64,000 bases of DNA from RGIG3701 sp030530205 (GCA_030530205.1 JAUMVK010000003.1:1-64000), one strand, 5' to 3'; numbered from the stretch's first letter, positions 24,626 to 34,235 are shown. Notes: generated by a model from the sequence alone, not told the origin. Numbers and translations: made by a program.

Positions 24626-26275
24626 ATGCCCAACCCAACCGATTTAGCCCAATGGAAAACACTGGAACAGCTTGCCGCTGGTTTTCAGAACGTGACTCTT
24701 CGTGACCTTTTCGCTTCCGATGCCGCCCGCGCTGAAAAAATGACGCTCGACGCCTGCGGGATCCATCTCGACTATTCTAAAAACCGTGTCAACGGCGAAG
24801 TCATGAAGGCCCTTTTCGACCTCGCCCGGGCCGCGGGAGTTCCGGCCGCCATCGAGAAAATGTTCACCGGCGAGAAAATCAACATCACCGAAGGCCGCGC
24901 CGTTCTGCACGTTGCGCTGCGTAACCGCTCCAATACGCCGATTTACGTCGATGGAAAGAACGTGATGGACGACGTGAACCGCGTGCTTCAAAAAATGGCC
25001 AATTTCGCGAACGAGGTCCGTTCCGGCTGCTGGAAAGGCTTCACCGGCTGCGCGATCAAAAACGTCGTGAACATCGGGATCGGCGGCTCCGACCTGGGGC
25101 CCGTGATGGCGTACGAGGCTCTGAAACCGTACACGAAGCGCGACCTGACCGTCCGTTTCGTCTCGAATATTGACGGCACTCACCTGGCCGAGGCGACTCG
25201 TGATCTGAATCCCGAGGAAACGCTTTTCATCATCGCGAGCAAAACGTTCACGACGCTCGAAACGATGACGAACGCCATGACCGCCCGCAAGTGGGCCGTT
25301 GAAGGGATCAGGGCTTTGGCCCCCACTGCGAATGACCGTGATATTGTGGCGCGTCACTTCGTAGCGCTTTCGACCAACATCGAAAAAGTCGCCGAGTTTG
25401 GGGTCGATACGAATAACATGTTCGAGTTCTGGAACTGGGTCGGCGGCCGCTACAGCATGCCGAGCGCGATCGGGCTGGCGCTGATGGTCGCGATCGGGCC
25501 TGAAAACTTCTTCTCGATGCTCGACGGCTACCACGCGATGGACCAGCACTTCCGCACCACGCCGTTTGAAAAGAACATCCCGGTGATCCTGGCGCTGCTC
25601 GGGATCTGGTACAACAATTTCTTCGGTGCGGCGTCGCACGCGATCCTGCCTTACGACCAGTACCTTTCCCGCTTTGCGGCCTACTTCCAGCAGGGCGATA
25701 TGGAGTCGAACGGGAAGTCCGTCACGCTCGATGGCCAGCGGGTCCAGTGGCAGACCGGCCCCGTGATTTGGGGCGAGCCGGGAACGAACGGCCAACACGC
25801 TTTTTACCAGCTCCTGCACCAGGGGACGAAACTGGTCCCGGCCGACTTCATCGCATTCGCGAAGTCGCAGAACCCGATCGGCTGCACGCCGAATGAGCAC
25901 CACCTCAAGCTGATGGCGAACGTTTTCGCCCAGACCGAGGCGCTGGCCTTCGGCAAGACCGAGGCGGAAGTTCGCGCGGAGGGAGTGAAAGAGGAGCTCG
26001 TTCCGCACAAAGTGTTCCAGGGGAACCGCCCGACGAACACGATCCTGGCCGAGAAACTGACCCCCGCGACGCTCGGAAGCCTGATCGCAATGTACGAGCA
26101 CAAGATTTTCGTGCAGGGGATCATCTGGAACATTAACAGTTTCGACCAGTGGGGCGTCGAGCTGGGCAAAGTCCTCGCGAAGCGGATCCTGCCCGAGCTG
26201 GAGGACAAAACCGCCGCCTTGAATCACGACAGTTCAACGAACGCGCTGATCGAGTGGTTCAGAAAGAATTGCTGA
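24626..26275 (+). CDS. pgi: Glucose-6-phosphate isomerase
   Basis: Interconverts glucose 6-phosphate and fructose 6-phosphate in glycolysis. The 549-residue protein, of the long E. coli type, has the sugar-isomerase blocks IGGSDLGPVMAYEAL, SKTFTTLET, NWVGGRYSMPSAIGL (active-site signature), GTNGQHAFYQLLHQGTK and SFDQWGVELGK. GGAG lies six bases before the ATG at 24626. A hairpin (26286-26304) and a type C element follow the stop codon. Confidence 0.97.
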   Translation: MPNPTDLAQWKTLEQLAAGFQNVTLRDLFASDAARAEKMTLDACGIHLDYSKNRVNGEVMKALFDLARAAGVPAAIEKMFTGEKINITEGRAVLHVALRNRSNTPIYVDGKNVMDDVNRVLQKMANFANEVRSGCWKGFTGCAIKNVVNIGIGGSDLGPVMAYEALKPYTKRDLTVRFVSNIDGTHLAEATRDLNPEETLFIIASKTFTTLETMTNAMTARKWAVEGIRALAPTANDRDIVARHFVALSTNIEKVAEFGVDTNNMFEFWNWVGGRYSMPSAIGLALMVAIGPENFFSMLDGYHAMDQHFRTTPFEKNIPVILALLGIWYNNFFGAASHAILPYDQYLSRFAAYFQQGDMESNGKSVTLDGQRVQWQTGPVIWGEPGTNGQHAFYQLLHQGTKLVPADFIAFAKSQNPIGCTPNEHHLKLMANVFAQTEALAFGKTEAEVRAEGVKEELVPHKVFQGNRPTNTILAEKLTPATLGSLIAMYEHKIFVQGIIWNINSFDQWGVELGKVLAKRILPELEDKTAALNHDSSTNALIEWFRKNC

Positions 26276-26282
26276 TTTTACG

Positions 26283-26386
26283 GGGACGACGCTTCCAGCG
26301 TCGTTGAAAGCCCACCTCTTTGAGGAGGGTGGCCCGAAGGGCCGGGGGGAGTTGGTCGGCGCGTCACGAAACTCCCCCAGTTTTGC
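26283..26386. repeat. Dispersed multi-hairpin element, copy 2 (type C)
   Basis: Starts with a perfect hairpin 'acgacgct-tcc-agcgtcgt' (26286-26304), then 'cctctttgaggagggtggc', 'ccgaagggccggggggag' and 'ctcccccag'. The right half of copies 1 and 3 (the 'tctcgct..gcgag' hairpin) is missing. Its right end sits two to three bases beyond the stop codon of the RND permease gene, and its left end eight bases after pgi, so it fills the entire gap between two convergent genes. Confidence 0.8.
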
Positions 26387-26388
26387 TT

Positions 26389-29300
26389 TTAATCTCTCGG
26401 CGAGATCCGGAAGAAAATCGTGTAAAGCACCGGCACGACGAACAACGTCAGCAGCGTTGCGAAAATCAACCCGAACATCATGGCGACCGCCATCGAGTCG
26501 AACAGCGCGTCGGAGAGCAGCGGGATCATCCCCACCACCACCGTCGTGGCTGCGACCGTCACGGGCCTCATTCTTTCCACCGAGGCCGCCACCACCGCCT
26601 GGAATCGCGAGGTTCCGGCCGCGTGCGCCTTCTGAAGTTCCTCGTCGATCTGGTCCATCAGAACCACCCCGTTTCGGATGATCATGCCGAGCAGACCCAT
26701 GATCCCCAGCAGCGCCATGAACCCGAACGGTTTGCCGAACACGATCATCCCGATCACGATCCCGATCATCATGAGCGGAACCGTCAGGATGATGATCATC
26801 GGCTGGCGCCAGTCGTTGAAGAGGAATACCAGGATGGTCAGCATGATGATCCCGGCGATGGGGAAACTTTTCGCCAGACTCGCGGACGACTGCTGCGATT
26901 TTTCTTTCTGGCCGCCCCATTCCATGGTGTAACCGGCCGGCAGTTCGATCGCCTCGATTTGCGGCTTTACATCATTCAGGAGCTTCGTCCAGGAAACATC
27001 GTATCCGTCGGCACTTACGGTAACCGTCGGGACGCGCTGGTAGCGGTAAATCTCCGCGTCTTCCCACTCGTATTTCATCTGACTGCTCAGCTCGCCGAGC
27101 GACGCGCTTTCCGGCATCAGGCTCCAGACCGGAATGTTCTCCAGTGTGGTCAGATCGTTGCGCTCGGACTCCGTGCCTCGGACGATGATTGGCATATTTT
27201 TCTCGTTTTCCGAGTAAACTCCGACCGGCACGCCTTTCGTCGCGCAGACCATCGAAAGGTTCAGGTTCAGGCGGGCCAGCCCCATGCGCTGACCGCGAGC
27301 TTGCGAGTACTGCGGCGCAACGGTGAGGACTTTTTGACGCCAATTCCCGCAAACGTCCTTGGAGTACGGGCTTTCGCGGAGGATTTTCTCCGCCTGCTCG
27401 CCGAGCCTGGCCAAAACCGTCGGGTTCGGGCCGCGGAAACGGATCTCCACCTCGTACGGCGTTGGAACGCCCAGCGCGAAACGCTGAACACGGATCCGCG
27501 CCTGCGGGTAGTGGTTTTTCAGTTCTTTCTCGATCGGGTCCATAAGACGATCCAGGTCGGAGACTTTTTCCACGTTCACCACAATATGGCCGTAGGACGA
27601 ATTCATAAGCTGCGGCTCGTACGGCAGGTAAAAGCGCGGCGGACCAGCCCCGATGAACGTGGCCAGCGACGAAACGCCTTCCTGCTTCTGGATGAACTCT
27701 TCTGCCCACTTCAGGTCTTCCTCAACGTCGTGGATCGAGGACCCCTCATCGAGCCAGTAATCGACCCAGAACTGAGTCCGCTGGGCGTGCGGGAAGAACG
27801 TTTTATCCACGTGCTTGAACGACAAACCGGCGAAAACGCAGAGCAAAAGAATTCCCAAAAGTGTGATCGTTTTATGGCGAAGCGTGAACTCCAGCATCCG
27901 GCGGTATGTGCGGTAAACGGGCCCGGAGTGCGGGTCCTTGCCGTCTTCAACGGGTTTAATGTGGACGAACTCCCAGTAAACCACCGGAGTGTGAACCATC
28001 GCAATAAACCAGCTCAAAAGGAGGGAGGCGTTCACTACCAGGAACAGACTGCAGCAGTAGGTTCCCACGTTTTCTCTCGAAAGGATGACCGGCAGGAAAA
28101 CCAGACCTCCGACCACGGTCGCGGCAAGGAGCTGCCACGCTGTGCGCATGGTGCCTTCCACGCAAGCCAAATGACGGTCCATTCCTCGCTGCATTCGAAC
28201 GATGATCAAGTCGCCCACCACGATTGCATTATCGACCAAAATCCCCAGTGCGATGATGAACGCGCCCAGCGAAACGCGCTGGAGCACCACGTCCATCATA
28301 GGGAGCGTAATCATCGTGGCCAAAATCACGATCAGGAGGGAACTCGTAATCAGGAGTCCGCTCTTCCAGCCCATCGCGATCATCACGACGATGGCGACGA
28401 TGAACACCGCCTCCTTGAGATTTTTCATGAACTGGTTCACCGAGAAAATTACGTTATCCGGCTGGAACGCGACCGTCCCCAGCGTGTAGCCAAGCGGCAA
28501 ATCCGCCATCAGTTCTTCGGTACGCTTGTGAACCTGCTTGCCCATTTCGATCACGTTTCCTTGCGGAGCAGGGCAGACCGCGACCGCAATCGCGTTTTTC
28601 CCGTTAAAGCGGCAAATCTGGGATGGCGTGTCCGATTTCACGCGGCGAATTTCCGCAATATCTCGCAGATGAATCTGTCCCGTTTGACCGCTCGCGCTGG
28701 AACCGCCGGCCAGAGTGGAAGCGCCCTGATTCGCCAGGCTGGAAATCAGACCGTTCGCCGAGCCGGAAGCGTCCACCGCCGCGAGCAGACTGGCCGCTGC
28801 CGCATTGAGCGAAGCGGGAATGATCAGATCGCCGATCTCCTCGACAGACTGGAATTTCCCGGTCGGACGAAGCCGAACGACGTCGCCTTCATATTCCATG
28901 TCACCGGCTCCGGGGTTGAGATTCTGCCCCATCAGGGCCGCGAAAACCATCACAGGGGGAACCGAAAGCTCGGAGAGTTTCGCCCTGGAAAGCTCGATTT
29001 CGATGTGTTCGGACGGAACTCCCCACAGCTCACAGCGCCCCACCTGCGGGAGAAGCGCTAGTTCCCGCCTCATCATCCGCGCCGTGTCAAGATGTTCCGC
29101 CTGTGAGATCCCATCATCCGCTTCAAGCGCCATAACGATGCCGTACACCTGCGAAAAATCGTCTTTCACGATTGACGGAAGGGCCTCTGTTGGAAGGGAA
29201 GTCTGAACCTCTTTCAGCTTGTTGCGGAGGATCGTCCAGCAACCGTCCAGGTCCTCGAGCGGAGTCGCGGGTTTCAAATCCACGTAAATGATCGAAAAAC

Positions 29301-29559
29301 CAGGCCGGGAAATGGAGCGTACTTTATCGACCTGCTTGAGGCGGTAAATGGCGGTTTCGATCGTATCCGTAACGTTTTGTTCGACCTCGCGCGCAGTCGC
29401 CCCGGGATAAACGGTCACCACGACGGCTGTTTTCAGTGTGTATTCCGGGTCTTCAAGCCGACCAAGCGTGAAGTAGGAATAAAGGCCGCCGACCGTCAAA
29501 AGGATAAGGACGAACCAGACCGCGAATTGGTGTTTTAATGCGTATTCAGGGAGATTCAT
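26389..29559 (-). CDS. RND efflux transporter, inner-membrane permease
   Basis: A 1056-residue AcrB-type proton-driven pump. It has the N-terminal helix and PEYTLKTAVVVTVYPGA start of the family, two six-helix blocks around two large periplasmic loops, and in helix 4 GILVDNAIVV (Asp443, Asn444): one proton-relay Asp is kept and its neighbour is Asn, as in some RND groups. Unusual is a low-complexity Ala/Ser/Gly stretch of about 45 residues (252-297) in the first periplasmic loop. It is preceded by adaptor and tolC genes in the same direction, so it completes a tripartite system for export of drugs, detergents or lipids; the substrate is unknown. A type C element separates it from the adaptor gene. 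Confidence 0.94.
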   Translation of the reverse strand: MNLPEYALKHQFAVWFVLILLTVGGLYSYFTLGRLEDPEYTLKTAVVVTVYPGATAREVEQNVTDTIETAIYRLKQVDKVRSISRPGFSIIYVDLKPATPLEDLDGCWTILRNKLKEVQTSLPTEALPSIVKDDFSQVYGIVMALEADDGISQAEHLDTARMMRRELALLPQVGRCELWGVPSEHIEIELSRAKLSELSVPPVMVFAALMGQNLNPGAGDMEYEGDVVRLRPTGKFQSVEEIGDLIIPASLNAAAASLLAAVDASGSANGLISSLANQGASTLAGGSSASGQTGQIHLRDIAEIRRVKSDTPSQICRFNGKNAIAVAVCPAPQGNVIEMGKQVHKRTEELMADLPLGYTLGTVAFQPDNVIFSVNQFMKNLKEAVFIVAIVVMIAMGWKSGLLITSSLLIVILATMITLPMMDVVLQRVSLGAFIIALGILVDNAIVVGDLIIVRMQRGMDRHLACVEGTMRTAWQLLAATVVGGLVFLPVILSRENVGTYCCSLFLVVNASLLLSWFIAMVHTPVVYWEFVHIKPVEDGKDPHSGPVYRTYRRMLEFTLRHKTITLLGILLLCVFAGLSFKHVDKTFFPHAQRTQFWVDYWLDEGSSIHDVEEDLKWAEEFIQKQEGVSSLATFIGAGPPRFYLPYEPQLMNSSYGHIVVNVEKVSDLDRLMDPIEKELKNHYPQARIRVQRFALGVPTPYEVEIRFRGPNPTVLARLGEQAEKILRESPYSKDVCGNWRQKVLTVAPQYSQARGQRMGLARLNLNLSMVCATKGVPVGVYSENEKNMPIIVRGTESERNDLTTLENIPVWSLMPESASLGELSSQMKYEWEDAEIYRYQRVPTVTVSADGYDVSWTKLLNDVKPQIEAIELPAGYTMEWGGQKEKSQQSSASLAKSFPIAGIIMLTILVFLFNDWRQPMIIILTVPLMMIGIVIGMIVFGKPFGFMALLGIMGLLGMIIRNGVVLMDQIDEELQKAHAAGTSRFQAVVAASVERMRPVTVAATTVVVGMIPLLSDALFDSMAVAMMFGLIFATLLTLFVVPVLYTIFFRISPRD

Positions 29560-29616
29560 TTTTCTGCCTTGATTTTAGTGACTCGTTTTTGATGGTGAAG
29601 GCAAACGATGGGAGAA

Positions 29617-29726
29617 GCACCCCTCTTTGAGGGGGGTGGCACGAAGTGCCGGGGGGAGAAAATCGGCACGACCCCATACTCCCCCAGTCTCGCTTCGCGA
29701 GCCAGCCCCCTCCAAGAGGGGGCCTT
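29617..29726. repeat. Dispersed multi-hairpin element, copy 3 (type C)
   Basis: 'cccctctttgaggggggtgg', 'ggcacgaagtgcc' (with compensating changes relative to 'ggcccgaagggcc' in the other copies), 'ggggggag' with 'ctccccc', 'tctcgcttcgcgagcca' and 'ccccctccaagaggggg'. It is placed inside the efflux operon between the adaptor stop codon (29739) and the permease start (29559). The hairpins could reduce transcription of the permease gene or stabilise the upstream mRNA. Confidence 0.85.
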
Positions 29727-29738
29727 CAACTCGCCCTT

Positions 29739-31022
29739 TTACTGAATCCGGACTTTTTCTCCTTCGTGCAGGAACCGGGCACCGGCCGAAACGATTTTCT
29801 CATTGGGTTTCAGGTCCCCCTGAATTTCCATCCCCTTTTCAGTCGGACGCACGATTGTAACCGGACGGGCTTTTACCGTGGAGTCTTCACCCACGACCCA
29901 CACGTGTGTTGCTTCCGATTTTGGCTGATACTCGCCTTCCGTCTGGACGGTTCCGACCAGCGCGGCCAAAGGAACGATCAGTGCATCATTCGTGCTCTGA
30001 ATTCCAATCGAGACGATTGCCGTCATTCCGGGATGAATTGGATGTTCAGCATCCGTTGTAATTTCCACCGTCAGCGGCCAACCGGGTTTTCCGGTCTGAA
30101 GGGCCTGACCCAGCTCGTGAAGTTTCGCTTCAAATTTCACGCCGGGGTACGCCTCAAACTCACACGTAAACGACTCGAAACGTTCCTGCTCGATCAAAAC
30201 CGATTCCGGAATAGTCGTTTCGACCTGAATGGAATTCGTGTCTGTGAAAACCAGCACGGGGATCCCGGGTGCCGCGATTTCGCCATTTTCAAGGAATTTC
30301 TGCGAGACGCAGCCGTCAGAGGGTGCGACCAGAACGGAGTCAGCCAGCGCGTTTTCGGCCTTCTGAAGCATCACGTTCAAACCGGCAATTTTCGACTCCA
30401 TCGCTTCGATCTCTTCGTCACGCGAGCCTTTACGGGCTTTTTCCATCAATTTCTCATCGGCTTCCAGGGCGGCTTTCGCTCTGTCCCGCATCAGCTTGAT
30501 TTCATCGTATTTAATCTGGGCAATGCTTTTTGTTTCAACGAGCTTCGCGAAGCGGGCCTCGTTTTTCTCGGCCGTTTCGAGCTGGGACTTTTCCATCTCG
30601 ATTTTCGCTTCCAACGCCTCAATGTCTTCGGACCGCGCACCGGTTTTCATAGCTTTCAACGCAGCGTTCGCCTCTCCAAGTCCGGCCTTTACCTGATTCA
30701 CCGCCAGCTCAAAGTCACGCGGGTCCAGTTTCGCCAGAACATCCCCTTTTTTCACTTTCTGGCCGATCCCAACCGGGAATTCCACGATCGGGCCCGGAAC
30801 CCGGAACGAAAGGCGCGTCGTTTGCCCTTCTTTTGCCGTTCCAGTAAACGAACGGGTTTGTAAAGTTTGCGTTGGCTGTATCTCTAGCACTTTGACAAGC
30901 GGGACTTTCTGAATTTCCGCGAGTTCCGGATCGGTCGCCTTCTGATGAGGCTTGCACGCGGTAAAAGTCAAACCACCCACTGCGAGCAGCAGGACGGTCA
31001 GCGTTTTAAATTTGAAAAGCAT
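29739..31022 (-). CDS. RND efflux periplasmic adaptor subunit
   Basis: A 427-residue membrane-fusion protein that links the pump to the outer-membrane channel. It begins with a signal peptide ending in FTAC (possible lipoprotein Cys), then a barrel-sandwich half ending in GQKVKKGDVLAKLDPRD, a long helical hairpin (about 95-215), the second lipoyl half VLVAPSDGCVSQ, and beta-barrel and membrane-proximal domains. The ATG at 31022 follows the tolC stop codon directly, with GGGAG ten bases upstream inside tolC, so translation is probably coupled. The order on the minus strand is tolC, adaptor, permease. Confidence 0.94.
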   Translation of the reverse strand: MLFKFKTLTVLLLAVGGLTFTACKPHQKATDPELAEIQKVPLVKVLEIQPTQTLQTRSFTGTAKEGQTTRLSFRVPGPIVEFPVGIGQKVKKGDVLAKLDPRDFELAVNQVKAGLGEANAALKAMKTGARSEDIEALEAKIEMEKSQLETAEKNEARFAKLVETKSIAQIKYDEIKLMRDRAKAALEADEKLMEKARKGSRDEEIEAMESKIAGLNVMLQKAENALADSVLVAPSDGCVSQKFLENGEIAAPGIPVLVFTDTNSIQVETTIPESVLIEQERFESFTCEFEAYPGVKFEAKLHELGQALQTGKPGWPLTVEITTDAEHPIHPGMTAIVSIGIQSTNDALIVPLAALVGTVQTEGEYQPKSEATHVWVVGEDSTVKARPVTIVRPTEKGMEIQGDLKPNEKIVSAGARFLHEGEKVRIQ

Positions 31023-31024
31023 TT

Positions 31025-32353
31025 TCAAAGTTCTCCCATGGCGTAGCGTAAAGTGTACGAAGCCGCTAAAGTGTCATAAAGGGCGTTGAAGTAGTCGGTA
31101 TAAGCCTGTGTACGGAGTGCGTTCGCGTCCAGGACTTCCGAGTAGGAAGCGATGCCTTCCTTGAACTGTTCCTGGACCATTTTCAGGTTTTCGCGCGCTT
31201 TCAGAACCGCTTCATGTGCTGTTTCGATATTCTGACGAGCTGAAAGTTCCTCATTAAACGCTTTGACGACCTGTACACGAATCCCATTAATGGCTTCTTC
31301 CCGTTTGCGGCGGATACTGGAAGCCTGGCTCTGTGCGGCGCGTTCCTTGGCACGGCTTGTACAGTTGATCGGGGTCCAGGTTACGCCAATCGTTCCCTGA
31401 GCATACGCTTCATCTTTCAGGTAGTCGTTCTGGACGTACATTCCACCCGCGGCGGCGGCGACGTGCGGCAAGCGCTCGGCTCTTTCGCTGCGCGCTTTGG
31501 CTTCAACGGCATTGGCCTGTGACTGGATTTTCCAAAGCTCCTGACGCTGCGCAACGGCACGCGCCTGTAACTCCTCAACATTTTTGGGAGCGGGCGGAAG
31601 TTCAAGCTCTTTGAGCTCTACCGGAGTATCAAGCGGACGCCACATCAGGCGGTTATAATTCGCCCGGGCGGTATTAAGGCCGGCTTCCACCTGAACGATC
31701 ATCTGTTTCGTTTTGGCGTGCGCGGCTTTCGCGGTTAGCTGGGCGGTCGGCGTAATGACCCCCTGTTCCAAAAGGACTTCCACGTCTTTCTCGTGCTGCT
31801 CAAGCGACTTTTCCGCTGCTTGCGCCACCTGAAGAAGCCGTTGCAAACGCTGGATCATGAAGTAATTCTGTACAACCTGCAGTTTCAGATCCGCCACGAC
31901 GATCTGCTTCCCGGCTTTCGCAGCCTCCACCATCGCGTAACCGGCGTCCTCGAGTGCCCGAATCTTTCCGCCGACATAAAGCGGAACCGTAAACATCGCG
32001 CTGGTAGTCACGAAATCCTGGTTCGCCAACGGCACGTCCATGTGAACCGGAAGCGTAAGACCGCCCAACTGCGGCGGAAGATGGATTTCATTATCCATTG
32101 TCAGGTTTGGCTGAGCGCTCAGAGCCGTGTATCCGGCTGTAACCGTAAGCTCCGGGACACGTGCCCCAGTCGCGGCCATTCGGGTCATGTGTGCCGCATG
32201 AATTGCATCGTCCTCGGCACGCACATTTTCGCTGGCCGCAATGGCGGTCTGAAACGCCTGTTCAAGGGTTTCTTCAATTCCAAACGTTTGTATTGGGCTA
32301 ACACACAGCCAAAAAATGACCGCGAGAAGGACGCCACCATTAGTGTACTTCAT
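31025..32353 (-). CDS. TolC-family outer membrane efflux protein
   Basis: A 442-residue outer-membrane channel subunit. Signal peptide about 1-26 (cleavage near TFGIEET), then two related halves of long coiled helices with short strands, as in TolC: for example VPLYVGGKIRALEDAGYAMV in the first half and the PINCTSRAKERAAQSQAS segment in the second. Two ATG codons overlap at 32351-32356; the second has the better GGAGG spacing (seven bases). First gene of the efflux operon. The gap upstream has the tRNA-Pro terminator. Confidence 0.93.
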   Translation of the reverse strand: MKYTNGGVLLAVIFWLCVSPIQTFGIEETLEQAFQTAIAASENVRAEDDAIHAAHMTRMAATGARVPELTVTAGYTALSAQPNLTMDNEIHLPPQLGGLTLPVHMDVPLANQDFVTTSAMFTVPLYVGGKIRALEDAGYAMVEAAKAGKQIVVADLKLQVVQNYFMIQRLQRLLQVAQAAEKSLEQHEKDVEVLLEQGVITPTAQLTAKAAHAKTKQMIVQVEAGLNTARANYNRLMWRPLDTPVELKELELPPAPKNVEELQARAVAQRQELWKIQSQANAVEAKARSERAERLPHVAAAAGGMYVQNDYLKDEAYAQGTIGVTWTPINCTSRAKERAAQSQASSIRRKREEAINGIRVQVVKAFNEELSARQNIETAHEAVLKARENLKMVQEQFKEGIASYSEVLDANALRTQAYTDYFNALYDTLAASYTLRYAMGEL

Positions 32354-32565
32354 CATTCCGCCTCCATGCGGGAGTAGTTGCCCATTTGAAACTTCCAGAG
32401 ACGTTTTTCCCTGGAAATCCTGGGGGGAACTACCTAAACTACAGAATATTCCTTCTGAAATAACTCTATCTATGTATTTATATCGAACAAATGGATAGTC
32501 GTAATTTACAAAAAAAAGCTAAAAATACACAAAACAAGAAAAATATTCCAGTTGTATGGATTAAA

Positions 32566-32606
32566 TAAAAAGAGCGTCTTGACCCCAAAGTCAACACGCT
32601 CTTTTT
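32566..32606 (-). terminator. Intrinsic terminator after tRNA-Pro
   Basis: 'aaaaagagcgt' (about 32566-32577) pairs with 'acgctcttttt' (32596-32606), with an inner stem 'ttgac/gtcaa'. Read on the minus strand it lies seven bases beyond the tRNA 3' end and closes with a T run. Confidence 0.85.
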
Positions 32607-32612
32607 CTCAAA

Positions 32613-32687
32613 TCGGGGCAAGAGGATTTGAACCTCCGACCCTCTGCTCCCAAAGCAGATGCGCTAGCCAGACTGCGCTATGCCCCG
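32613..32687 (-). tRNA. tRNA-Pro (anticodon UGG)
   Basis: Cloverleaf visible on the minus strand: acceptor CGGGGCA pairs with TGCCCCG plus discriminator A; D arm with GCGCAG; anticodon stem TCTGC/GCAGA with loop TTTGGGA, giving anticodon TGG; T arm CGGAGGTTCAAATCCT-like. The 75-base gene lacks an encoded CCA end. It has its own promoter and terminator and stands alone between tolC and the MFS gene. Confidence 0.96.
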
Positions 32688-32699
32688 AACAGTTATCAC

Positions 32700-32727
32700 A
32701 TTATACCATAAACACAAATTCGTGCAA
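32700..32727 (-). promoter_or_regulatory. Promoter of tRNA-Pro
   Basis: Minus-strand TATAAT (32700-32705) with TTGCAC (32722-32727) at a 16-base spacing; the tRNA 5' end is 12 bases after the -10 box. Confidence 0.65.
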
Positions 32728-32792
32728 GTAGGGGGTGAAACTGAAAAAACGAATAAGTCCGCAAAAAAACCAAACGGGTTGAGAGCGATTCT

Positions 32793-34235
32793 TTATTCTT
32801 CGTCACCCAACCGCTCGTAACCATCACGCGGCGCGTTCCACATCAGCATGAAAATCCCCATCCCGATCACGGCAATGACCACCATGATGATATAAACCCA
32901 GTTCCAGCCGATATGTTCCGCAATCGCTCCGACACCGACGCCGGAAACGATAACGCTCGCGTAACCGAAAAGCCCGGTGAAGCCGTTGGCCGTCGCGGCA
33001 GCCCGTTTCGTCGCCTGGTTTGCAGCGGCGATCCCAATGAGGGCCTGAGGGCCGTAAATGCAAAATCCCGCGCCGCACAACGGGAAGCAAAGCAGCCAAT
33101 GCGGAGCGTTATGAGGCAACATCCAGAAAATTGTGACAAAAATCGCCGTCCCGAGCATGCAAAAGACACACGTTCGATGCGCGAGCCCCTTCAGAAACCG
33201 GTCGGTCGCCCAGCCGGAAAAAAGCATCCCGAGTATCCCGGCAATTTCAAAGGCCGCAACCAGCCAGCCCGCGTGAGAAAGGGAAACGTGCTTCGACTGG
33301 CTTAAAAGAGTCGGCCCCCAATCCAGTACCGAGAAACGAACAATATACACAAAAAAGTTGGCGATCCCGAGGATCCAGACGAATTTATTCGCAAAAACCG
33401 CCCGGCGGAGAAAACCTTTCGAGGGTTTGGAGTCTTTGCCAACGCTCGCCTTTCCTGTCCCGGGAAGCTCCGGCAGTCCGACCGACGTCGGCGTATCGCG
33501 TAGGGCGATCCAAAGACCAACAGCCCCGAGCATCGAAACCCCGGCCGGGATCCAGAAGCAGTACCGCCACGCGCCGGTCCCAAACCCCATTCCGGCCTGG
33601 AAATTCGCCCAGATGTCGTTCGGGATGATGTTCGGGTTCGGCGCTTTATCCACCACCGAGTTTCCCATGATGTAGCCGCACATGACCACGACGATGAACG
33701 CACCGATCGAGTGCGACGTGTTCCAGAGCGACATTTTGGTCGCAAGTTCCTTCGGCGGGATCCAGTGCGTCAGAAGCCGCGCGCACGGCGGGAAACCGGA
33801 GCCTTGCAGCCAGCCATTCAGGACCCAAAGCAGCCCCATGAACGTCACCATCACCGTAGTGAACTGCGTGCCGGAAGATGCTCCCGTGACGGCCTGGGCG
33901 AACTCCGGAGCGAAACCAAAGGCGAAGTTGGCCGCCGCGCAGAACAAAAGGCCTAGGGTCATAAGGACCCGCGCGTTACAGCGGTCGGCGATCAGGCCGT
34001 GGCAGAAACGGGAAAGACCATAAATCAGGCCGTTCAGGGTGAGAAAAATTCCCAGCTGGGTCTTGGAAATTCCCATTTCCGCCTCAATGCCCGGCATGGC
34101 CAGCGAGAAATTTTTCCGCACGAAGTAAAAGAGCGCGTAGCCGATCATCGTGGCGAAAATCGTGCGCATTTGCCAGGTCCAAAAACGTTTTTTGACCTCG
34201 GGAGACCAATCTGAGTATTCTGAAATTTCGTTCAT
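32793..34235 (-). CDS. MFS transporter, organophosphate:phosphate antiporter type
   Basis: A 480-residue protein with twelve predicted membrane helices. The first helix segment IGYALFYFVRKNFSLAMP and the pattern GISKTQLGIFLTLNGLIYG are characteristic of the GlpT/UhpT/UhpC group, which exchanges sugar phosphates or glycerol 3-phosphate for phosphate. The central loop (about 250-275) is charged. Substrate cannot be fixed from sequence; the neighbouring sugar isomerase and glycosidase genes suggest a sugar or sugar phosphate. An AAGG-type ribosome site lies before the ATG. Confidence 0.88.
   Translation of the reverse strand: MNEISEYSDWSPEVKKRFWTWQMRTIFATMIGYALFYFVRKNFSLAMPGIEAEMGISKTQLGIFLTLNGLIYGLSRFCHGLIADRCNARVLMTLGLLFCAAANFAFGFAPEFAQAVTGASSGTQFTTVMVTFMGLLWVLNGWLQGSGFPPCARLLTHWIPPKELATKMSLWNTSHSIGAFIVVVMCGYIMGNSVVDKAPNPNIIPNDIWANFQAGMGFGTGAWRYCFWIPAGVSMLGAVGLWIALRDTPTSVGLPELPGTGKASVGKDSKPSKGFLRRAVFANKFVWILGIANFFVYIVRFSVLDWGPTLLSQSKHVSLSHAGWLVAAFEIAGILGMLFSGWATDRFLKGLAHRTCVFCMLGTAIFVTIFWMLPHNAPHWLLCFPLCGAGFCIYGPQALIGIAAANQATKRAAATANGFTGLFGYASVIVSGVGVGAIAEHIGWNWVYIIMVVIAVIGMGIFMLMWNAPRDGYERLGDEE

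Noticed and set aside
24442..24633. A 63-codon minus-strand open frame upstream of pgi
   Set aside because: Lys/Phe-rich translation of AT-rich DNA, overlapping the pgi start, without a ribosome site.
24644..26227. A 527-codon open frame antisense to pgi
   Set aside because: Shadow frame; pgi on the other strand is complete and canonical.
26320..29061. A 913-codon open frame antisense to the RND permease gene
   Set aside because: It mirrors the codon structure of the permease gene, encodes an Arg/His/Asp-rich sequence with no known domain, and has no ribosome site; the permease frame has clear RND motifs.
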